Shown: piece after piece, positions 11,381 to 19,847 of the stretch
How the letters are laid out: each line of letters starts with the position of its first letter
How positions within the stretch are numbered: the first letter of the stretch is position 1
Assembly: GCA_013350335.1 (NCBI GenBank)
Contig: CM023535.1
Coordinates: 33,326,991-33,390,990, forward strand
From: Chimonanthus salicifolius
Lineage: Eukaryota; Streptophyta; Magnoliopsida; Laurales; Calycanthaceae
Reading direction: 5' to 3'
Length of the DNA: 64,000 nt
Program-made: the position numbers and the translations under genes
The notes under the pieces: model-generated
What the model was told of the DNA's origin: nothing
Databases searched by the model: none
The model's input: the letters and a program-made list of their open reading frames with translations, nothing else

Positions 11381-11840
11381 CATGGGAGCCATACTTGGTG
11401 TTGGGTCTCAACCACCACCACTAAGGTCAAGGAGCCCATACTTTGGTTGGTGGAGACATGATGGAGGGTTATGGTCCAATAAGACCAAAGATGAGATGGG
11501 TTTTTCCATCTCATCCCTCTCATTTCACTCTATCTTTCCCTCCCACTCTCACACCCGTCCCATGCATTTGGAGAGAAGAAAAAGAGAAGAAAACTTAGAA
11601 GAAGAAGAGAAGAAAAGAGAAGGAGAGAGCAAGCCTTGGTCCACCCCTTCAAGATCAAAGGCTAAGATCTTGTTTCCATCATCTTCCCCTCTTCCCCTCT
11701 CTCTAAACCTAACACTATCTTAGCCAATCCAAGCATGTCCCACCATTGATCAAGCACATCTAGCCGATCAAAGATCAAGAAGAAGGAGAAAAGAGGCCAA
11801 GGAAGTTGACGGGAGCGACAAAGACCGGAGGAGTCGTCGG

Positions 11841-11850
11841 ATAGTAAGTA
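11841..11850 (+). promoter_or_regulatory. Putative 5' splice donor ATA|GTAAGTATG
   Basis: A strong donor consensus directly after a purine-rich run containing GGAGGAGTCGTCGG. Matching donors occur at the same place in LTRs of every family here (see findings). The likely acceptor is 15291-15292, immediately before the gag ATG. Confidence 0.5.
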
Positions 11851-12058
11851 TGTTCTAAACAAGAAATTTATTATTTAGGGTTTTTAATTTTAAAATCCAT
11901 CCTTGCCATATGATGGTGGTCAATTATTTTAGGCTATGGAATGGATCTAAATCCATCAAATGGAAGGCAAAGAAATGGAAGAGATGGTCTAAGAAAAAAA
12001 TGAAATGAATGGATTAAGTATGGAAAAGATGGAAGTTTTAATGGATTGAATGGACCTT

Positions 12059-13370
12059 AGGGTTCGGCCATGTAGCATGGCCGAACCCCGTGGCCAATGT
12101 GGGATGAATTTATTAAGATGTTAAGGTTTAAAATTTTGGAGAAGGGCTAATGAGCTTTAGGTTTTTAAATGAGTGAACATTAGTGATTTATGATTTCAAA
12201 TTTTTGGAATTCTAAGGTTGTATTAAAGCATGGAGAATATGGATTTTTAATGAATGGATGGACCATAGGGTTCGGCCATGTAGCATGGCCGAACCCCATG
12301 GTAAATGAGGATGAATTTAATTTGGATTATATTTTAATATTATTCATTTTAATTAGGGTTTTATAAGAAATAAAAAGTTGGAGAATGGTTTAGGGTTTCA
12401 AGGATTTAAAGATTAAATGTAGGCAATTTTGGAAAAAAGTTTTATGATGGAATCCATGGATGATATTTAGAATTTTTATAAGATTAGAAGTATGGAGAAT
12501 GGTTAATGAAAATTAGTTTCCAAATGATTAAAAATAGGTGTTTTAAAGGATTGTTAAAATGAGAAATCATGAGGAAATGTTGGTGGCTTTAATGGACTTT
12601 AAATGTGATTAAAATGCCCAAGTTAAAAATGAGGGAAAGGCATCATGGGTTCGGCCATGGTGTATGGCCGAACCCATGACCCATGTTTTAGGTCATTCAT
12701 GGGCTAAGTATGGTTTATATATGTGCTTAAACAAATGGAAATTAAGTTAAGTTAATGATGGAATTTAAATGGATGTTACAAGTATGATATGTGATGTTTA
12801 AATGGAATAAAGATGGTGATTGAAATGGATGATTTAAGTTTCATTGGAGGTATGTTTAATGGATAATTGAAACCAAGAAGGATGGGGAAAGAAACATCAT
12901 GGGTTCGGCCTTGATGTATGGCCGAACCATGACCCAAATTTTGATCAACTTTAGGCTAAGGTTAATGAATGTATCATGCCTAGGAGGTTGTTTTAAAAGG
13001 GCCAAAATGAATGAAGATTTGTGATTTTTGAAATGGATTATTTTTTGGGACAAAATATGAGTCTTGAAAATGGCACCAATAAAAGTGAATCATGAACCCA
13101 TGACCCCTTTGGGAGCCATATTATGGGCTAAGTATGGAATTATTTATGGGATTAAATATTTACAAATTTTATTAAACTAGATGGCTGATTTTATGATGTT
13201 ATGTCATGATTAAGAAATTATAAATGTGTCCAAGTTTATGGGTCAAATATGGACTTAAATATGCATGGATAAAAGGGGTAACTTAACCATGGAAGAGGAG
13301 TGGCAAAACCGTAATTTGTGGCCACATTGAAGGACCATGGTTCGACCATGATACATGGCCGAACCCTATG
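12059..13370. repeat. Five GGTTCGGCCAT dyads in the 5' LTR of A
   Basis: Dyads near 12059-12093, 12267-12302, 12646-12682, 12898-12932 and 13332-13370. The first two are nearly perfect (centre GTAGC); the fourth has GCCTTG and the fifth GTTCGACC, each breaking one pair. The 3' LTR has the same five near 21483, 21691, 22078, 22331 and 22770. Confidence 0.85.
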
Positions 13371-13644
13371 TGAGTTGGACATGAAAATGGATATATTATG
13401 AATGAATAAATGAAGCGGATAGTTGCTGCGTTTTAGGCTCGCAAATCGGAATTTTAAATTTGGCCAAAATTGGATTTATGTATGAGTCCAAAACCAATGG
13501 ATAATGGGCTAAGTTAGGGACTTAATCATGGATGATGTATGGACTAATTCGGTAAATGTAATAAGGTATCGAGCATCGCAAACGGTATGCGATCGGCGAC
13601 AGGATTATCGAACGGGAAGCGTAACGGAACGCGACACGGTATTC

Positions 13645-13659
13645 GGTAGGATTCCTACC
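13645..13659. other. Perfect palindrome GGTAGGATTCCTACC
   Basis: Seven-bp perfect arms around one base. It recurs at 15-29, 23081-23095 and 61072-61086, and in altered form at 8957, 30115 and 40829-40842 (GTAGG-TTT-CCTAC). It is followed on the sense strand by a T-run and TTGTAA. Confidence 0.7.
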
Positions 13660-13922
13660 TTTTTGTAAGCGATGGATATGTGATGGTGTTTTAAATTATT
13701 TTGACTTGGCTTATTATGGATTTATGATTATAATTTATGATTTATGGGACTTGCACTATGATGGGTTTTAACTTATGAATTACATGATAGTATCATGGAT
13801 TATATTTTAATATTATGCAGCATATGACTATGTATGGTATATCGAATATGGTCTATCTATATACTACATAGCATAATGTACCTACACCTCATGCATGGCA
13901 TGGGCAGAAAAAAATAAACAAA

Positions 13923-14093
13923 CCGGAGTCCATGCTCCGTCGGGGCGACCGAGAATCAGACATGGGGATTGCCTGAGAGCAATAATCGGAGTCCATGCTC
14001 CGTCGGGGCGACCGAGAATCAGACATGGGGATAGCCTGAGGGCTATAACCGGAGTCCATGCTCCGTCGGGGCGACCGAAAAAGCAAACATGGG
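13923..14093 (+). repeat. Three tandem 63-bp GC modules
   Basis: Units start at 13923, 13986 and 14049. Each carries GGAGTCCATGCTCCGTCGGG and then GCGACCGA, followed by a TAGCC / GGCTA-type hairpin spacer. The 3' LTR has the same three units at 23359, 23422 and 23485. Confidence 0.85.
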
Positions 14094-14656
14094 GAACATG
14101 ATATTGTATGATCATACGGATAATGGGTGGGACACATGACATAAGCACCCATGACATAGCATTCATCATATACTTATTTTGTTGTATTTATGTTATCGGT
14201 ATATGTGTATCACTAATCCATGTGCTAGCCCTACTCGGAGTCTTACTGGGCGCGTTGACTAACGCCCTACTTCTACCCTAGCTGATGACGCAGGAGAGGC
14301 AGGAAGCGGTGGACATACCGGAGGCCAAGCTTAGGAGCTTGGAAAGTACAGTCCTAGTTTATATTATGTTTACATTTTGGAGATGTAATTTTAAAGTAAC
14401 TTAGCTTGTCGGGTTGTATAAATTTACGTTTCTTGCGATGGTTTTGGACGTTACTTATGGACGATACATTTTGTGATATAATCATGAACATAGGGGCATT
14501 TTGGTAAATTCAATGTTGTATCTTCCCTTCTATCAAAAAAACCGGTAGGATAGGACTCCATTATCATGTTCCGCAATAATCATAATCCACGAGCTTACTT
14601 CCTACGCGTGAACCGTTCTCGTGGGACTTAGCTCCGCGCACGCGTGGGGTTGGCCA

Positions 14657-14700
14657 GTTAAGGGTCGGGCTTTAGAAGCTCGGACTTAACTCGCGTCGTG
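14657..14700 (+). other. U5 stem-loop upstream of the primer-binding site
   Basis: Outer arms AGTTAAG / CTTAACT enclose inner arms GGGCTT / AAGCTC with a TAG loop. Other families keep the pairing while changing bases (see findings). It lies about 100 bp before the LTR end. Confidence 0.55.
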
Positions 14701-14792
14701 GCGTCCGCGCCCTCTCTCACTCTTCTATTTCAAAAAAAAAAATAGACTCTGATTTTCGGAAAACGGGTGAAAAAGGGCGGGGGCGTTACAGT

Positions 14793-14804
14793 TGGTATCA
14801 GAGC
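14793..14804 (+). other. Primer-binding site (initiator tRNA-Met), element A
   Basis: TGGTATCAGAGC, complementary to the 3' end of plant initiator tRNA-Met, two bases after the LTR end. It primes minus-strand DNA synthesis. Confidence 0.92.
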
Positions 14805-15297
14805 AAAATCAAAAGAATGAATCTCTCGAAGTAGGATTAAGACGGTTGCATGTCTCACTGACAGCTAAGAATCCCAACTGACCGCCTTTTCGGAGTCCGC
14901 TGCACGGGGGCCGGATTAATCTACTTCGATTGACTCAGATTGAAACATTCAATCTGAGTGCCACATTTGACGTAAGAATGATAGGAAGGGAAGTACAATC
15001 ATTATAACATTGAGGGAATTACCAAAATTAGGAGATTTCCCCAATTTCACAAAAATGGACAAACATAGCTAGATGGGAAGTTTTCCCCAAACCAAGTATG
15101 CTTATTTGGTAACTTTCCCCAAATGAAAGAAACAATATTCAATACTTAGGAATTTCCCCCAAAAATGAACTATACTTAATCAATAATTCTTCCCCAAATT
15201 GAAGGAACATTTGATACTTAGGAAAATTATTCCAAACTATGAACATGACAATGATTGTGAAAGAACTAAGTCAATATGTTTCGATGACTTAGGAAAG
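14805..15297 (+). other. Leader of element A with spaced CCCCAA blocks
   Basis: Untranslated leader with five TTCCCCAA-type blocks near 15038, 15082, 15114, 15153 and 15189, roughly 32-44 bp apart. It ends with a branch-point-like ACTAAGTCAAT and acceptor-like TTCGATGACTTAG just before the gag ATG. Other elements here have the same layout. Confidence 0.6.
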
Positions 15298-16431
15298 ATG
15301 CCGCCAAAGAGAAGAACCCGTCGCAACCCCCGAGTGGAGAGAGAGGTAACACCCCCTCGACAGGAAGAAGAGGTACCACCACCTCATACAGCCGAGGGAC
15401 AAAATAGTATCAACGTAGAGGGTGTACCTCCCGAGTTGAAGGACATAGTTCAAGCGGCAATCGCTTCTGCTCTACAACAACATTCAAACGGCAATGTGAC
15501 CGCTAGCGACTCCAATAACGAAAGATGGTCAAGGACTTCCAACAACAGCGCCCTCCCTACTTCAAGGGAAAGGAAGGGGCTGTGGGAGGCGGAACACTGG
15601 TTAAAGAGGATCAACCAAATCTTGAATTTGCTCCAGATTTCCAGTACTGCTGATAAGATCTTATTAGCCACATCCCAACTGATCGAGGATGCCGGTAGTT
15701 GGTGGGAAGTGGTAGAAAAGCAACAACCATTGATACCGGAAGGAGAAAGAATACCCATGACATGGGAGTGGTTCTCGGCCACCTTCCTAGAACAATTCTT
15801 TCCGGAGGAAGAAAGAGAGAGCCAGACTGAAGCTTTCATCTCGCTGGTACAGGGCAACATGACAGTGGCGGGAGTATCACAGAGAATTTCTCAAGCTGTC
15901 CATCTATGGGTTCTATATGGTGGATACTGAACACCGAAGGGCCCGTAAGTTTGAACGGGGCCTTCGGCCAAGCATCAAGAATAGAGTAACCATTTTCAAA
16001 GAGCCCACACTGGCAGGGATGGTTAGCAGGGCCACCATTGCAGAAAATGAACTAAATGAGATAGTGCGGTTCAACAACCGCCGAGGGCAGGGTGGGCAGG
16101 GAACATTCCAACCCAACAAGAAGTTCCGCCCGAATCATAGCAGGCCCTCACCCTCCACTGGATCTACCGGGGGCTTTCGCCCTAGTCAGCCTTCTACATC
16201 AGCATCAGTCACACAGGTTCCCCGGGTGGGAACACCTGTTATCAGTGTGGCCAACAGGGCCACTACAAGAGAGAGTGTCCACAGACTAGCCGACCCTCCA
16301 ATTTCAGGGGCCCTTTCTGCCCTCCAACTAGACCAACACAGTCGCGGGGAGGCAGAACACATAATCAGGCGGGGCGGGCACCAAAACCTGCGGGATCTGG
16401 ACGACTCTTCACCATACCATCTCCAATAGCA
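15298..16431 (+). pseudogene. gag: gag of element A, frameshifted
   Basis: Nucleocapsid and capsid precursor of the particle. The start [17 protein letters not shown] matches element B's Gag, and the capsid core ([16 protein letters not shown]...[20 protein letters not shown]) is clear. Against B there are four indels: -1 near 15517, +1 near 15589, +1 near 15870 and -1 near 16225. The first two cancel after about 25 altered codons. The last two put the stretch containing the CCHC zinc knuckle out of frame, so that knuckle is lost. The frame returns in time for protease. The ATG was chosen because all copies here start with M-(P/A)-P-(K/R) right after the TGACTTAG motif. Confidence 0.85.
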
Positions 16432-19400
16432 GTGGACCGTTCAGTGATGCAAGGTATGGCTGTAATTGGTAGTTCCTATGCTGTTACTTTATTTGACTCT
16501 AGAGCATCACATTCATTCATATCTGCTGCATTCATATCTGCTACGGGTACACTAGTACAAAACCTGTCCACATCACTCACCATTGTATCCCCCGTCGGAG
16601 ACACATCATTAGGACTAATATGTACGGCATTGAACACGGAACTCGCGGGATTCAGATTTGAGTTTGATTATTTAGTAATCGATATGGCGGAATATGATGT
16701 CATATTTGGCATGGATTGGTTGACTACGTATCAGGCCCATATTGACTGCCATCTTCGTAGGGTAACATTTTGGTCACCCGAAGGAAAGCGGTGCATGGTA
16801 CACGCTGACAGGCAGGGTATCCCTAGAAGGTTGCAGGAGGAATTGAACCATCTCGCCTTGAACAGCCTTAGACTAGATAAGGCACCAATGGTTGAACTTC
16901 CGGCGGTAGTAGCAGATTTTGCCGAGGTATTCCCACTAGAACTCCCTGGTTTGCCATCCAAGAGGGAGATAGACTTTGAAATAAAATTATACCCCGACGC
17001 CACTCCAGTATCATTACCCCATTATAGGATGGCACCAGCTGAGATGACCGAGCTGAAGAAGCAAATTGATGAACTGCTCAGACTAGGCTTCATTCGGAAC
17101 AGTACATCCGCATGGGGAGCCCCAGTATTATTTGAGAAAAAGAAAGACAGTACCCTACGAATGTGTGTGGACTATAGGAAATTAAATCAGTTGACTGTCA
17201 GGAACAAGTATCCCCTACTCCGGATTGATGATCTGTTTGATCAACTTAGGGGTTCCTCCCATTTCTCTAAGATTGACCTAATGTCCGGATACCATCAAAT
17301 TCGGGTTAGAGAAGAGGACATAGAGAAGACAGCCTCCACGACACGGTATGGTCTATATGAATATGTAGTCATGCCGTTTGGACTTACTAATGCACCGGTG
17401 GTGTTCATGGACTTGATGAATAGGATATTCCATCCATACTTAGATCAGTTTGTGATCGTATTCATCGATGATATTCTGATCTACTCCAAAAGTCAGAACG
17501 AACATGCCGAGCACCTACGGATAGTCCTAGACACCTTGCGGAGGAACCAATTGTATACCAAAGCCAGCAAATGTGAATTTTGGCTATCTGAAGTCAACTT
17601 CTTGGGGCACATCATATCAGAGGAAGGTATAGCCGTGGACCCGGCTAAGGTAGCAGCAGTCAGGGAATGGAAAGCGCCGACAAATGTGACCGAGATCTGC
17701 AGTTTTCTGGGATTGGCCGGTTACTATCGGAAATTCATCATGGACTTCTCCAAGATTGCAGCTCCGCTTACCCGACTCACTCAGAAAGGAGTAAAATTTG
17801 AGTGGTCCAATATGTGCAATCAAAGATTTGAGGAGCTTAAGGAAAGGCTTACGACCGCTCCTATTCTGATCTTACCGGAAAGAGGCAAAAATTATGAAGT
17901 GTACTGTGATGCCTCCGGTGAGGGACTGGGGTGTACACTCAGTCAAAGTAATCGTGCGGTGGCGTATGGATCAAGACAGTTGAAAATTCATGAACGCCAT
18001 TATCCCACACATGATCTAGAACTAGCAGCGGTAGTCTTCGCTCTCAAAAGCTGGAGACACTACCTCTACGGTGAAAAGTTTGAGGTGTTCTCGGATCACA
18101 AAAGTTTGAAATACTTATTTGATCAGAAAAAACTCAATATGAGACAACGTAGATGGATGGAATATCTGGCGGATTATGAGTTCGTACTTCGGTATCATCC
18201 GGGCAAGGCAAACAAAGTGGCGGATGCCCTCAGCCGCTTGTCACATGCGACAATAGCCAGCATGATCAGGACGGAATGGGAGGTACTGAATACCATCAGA
18301 GAATTTAAACTCTACCTCAATAATCATGGGACCATATATAATCTGATCATACGATCCAACATGGTCTCCGAGATTGAACGGGAGCAACGGACAGATCCAG
18401 AGGTGGAGGAGATCTGGGCTAAAATGTCTACCGGTGAGGTTGTACCGGAGTGGGAATTACGACCAGGACAGGGTCTTATGTTCCGAGGTAGGACATACGT
18501 ACCTAAGAATTGTAGAAGAGAGTTGCTGATTGAAGCACACCAAACCAAACTCTCTATCCACCCGGGCAGCACGAAGATGTACCATGATCTTAAGAGGCAC
18601 TATTGGTGGCATGGACTTAAGAAAGACGTGGCAGAGTTTGTTGCTCGTTGCTTAACATGTCAACAGGTTAAGGCAGAACATCGGAAACCGCCAGGCTTAG
18701 TCGCACCCTTACCAGTACCAGAATGGAAATGGGAACACATATCCATGGACTTTGTAACAGGGTTGCCAAGGTCATCCAAGGGCAACGATGCGATATGGGT
18801 CATAGTGGACCGGTTGACCAAGTCTGCACATTTCCTTCCCATCAAGATGACAGATTCATCAGAGACTTTGGGTCGACGGTACATCCGGGAGATCATCAGG
18901 TTACATGGTATTCCCCGGTCTATTGTATCCGATAGGGATGGCCGATTCACCGGCAGAGTATGGCAAGGTTTGCAGTCGGCTATGGGAACCGACGTATTAA
19001 CTAGCACAACATTTCATCCACAGACTGATGGACAGTCAGAGAGGACGATACAGACACTGGAAGATATGGTGAGAGCATGCATGCTAGACATCAAGGGCGG
19101 ATGGGAGGATCATCTGCCACTGGTGGAGTTCTCTTACAATAACAGTTACCAGGCAAGTCTCCAGATGGCTCCGTTTGAGGCCTTGTATGGTAGACCGTGG
19201 AGATCGCCAGTGTGTTGGACGGAGGCCGGTGAGCCTGCGTTGATCGGACCAGATTTTGTTGCAGAGACTACAGCGCAGATTAAGCTGATACAGCAACATC
19301 TACTCACTGCACAGAGCCGTCAGAAAAGTTATGCCGACAAGAGGAGAAGGTTCCTCTAGTTTGAGGTGGGAGACTTAGTGTTCTTAAAAGTCTCGCCACG

Positions 19401-19785
19401 GAAAGGGCACATGAGGTTCGGAAAGAAAGGGAAATTGTCGCCTAGATTTGTGGGGCCGTTTCCAATACTGAAGAGGGTGGGAGGGGTAGCTTATCATTTA
19501 GCGCTCCCTCCACAGCTGTCATCTCTACATGATGTGTTTCATGTGTCCATGCTGAGAAAGTACAATCCTGATCCTTCTCATGTGATAAATGTTCAAGACA
19601 TCGATGTACAAAGCGATGTGACATATGTGGAGAAGCCGGTCAGAGTTATTGAAAGCGAACAAAGGGTGCTACGGAACCGCGCGATTCAGTTCGTCAAGGT
19701 GGTATGGGAACGACATGGCAGTGAAGAAACCACCTGGGAACTTGAGTCGGAGATGAAAACCGCTTACCCGGAACTCTTCGCATGA
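16432..19785 (+). pseudogene. pol: pol of element A: protease-RT-RNase H-integrase-chromodomain, one internal stop
   Basis: In frame with the gag start, counting from 15298. Protease is at about 16480-16780, with the active site reading DSRASH instead of DSGASH. RT is at about 16980-17640, with [10 protein letters not shown] and the catalytic FIDDILIYS near 17461. RNase H is at about 17895-18240 ([43 protein letters not shown]). Integrase has its zinc-binding H-H-C-C region (HPGSTKMYH... CLTCQQ, about 18540-18665) and DDE core ([22 protein letters not shown]). TAG at 19357-19359 cuts it before FEVGDLVF; the rest, 19360-19785, keeps the GPF module and a chromodomain-like tail ending [10 protein letters not shown]. 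Without a functional protease and full integrase it is very likely inactive. Confidence 0.92.
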
Positions 19786-19811
19786 GTTGTTTTGGACCCC
19801 TACTTCACTCG

Positions 19812-19847
19812 AATTTTCGGGACGAAAATTTCAAAAGAGGATTCTAT
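19812..19847 (+). other. Polypurine tract and preceding palindrome, element A
   Basis: AATTTTCGGGACGAAAATT (8-bp perfect arms, GGA loop, 19812-19830) followed by the purine run AAAAGAGGA (19833-19841), six bases before the 3' LTR. The purine run would prime plus-strand synthesis. Confidence 0.75.

Larger units (their letters stand above)
10576..14790 (+). repeat. 5' LTR of element A
   Basis: 4,215 bp, TGTAATAACCC...GTTACA. In order: motif-rich U3 (10679-11380); CT-rich stretch (about 11510-11580); purine-rich exon end with splice donor at 11844; five dyads (12059-13370); palindrome GGTAGGATTCCTACC (13645-13659); three 63-bp modules (13923-14093); the GGGCGCGTTGACTAACGCCC block near 14248; and the U5 stem-loop near 14659-14692. 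Compared with the 3' LTR it lacks about 145 bp, corresponding to 20454-20598, between short GTGGG(A/G)(C/T)C repeats. Confidence 0.95.

Noticed and set aside
13923..14093. Regular 63-bp repeats as a CRISPR array
   Set aside because: Spacers are copies of one another, the units belong to an LTR repeated elsewhere, and the genome is a plant.
13917..14169. Repeated small frames such as GRPDGAWTPVIALR on the minus strand
   Set aside because: Translation of the 63-bp LTR module (63 is divisible by three); present wherever the module is, in non-coding LTR sequence.
14793..14804. A tRNA gene at the tRNA-like sequence
   Set aside because: Only the 12 bases complementary to the tRNA 3' end are present: a primer-binding site.
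15450..19299. Long minus-strand frames opposite gag and pol (for example 15450-15860, 18660-19007)
   Set aside because: Shadows of the conserved coding strand; the same frames occur at matching places in B and C.
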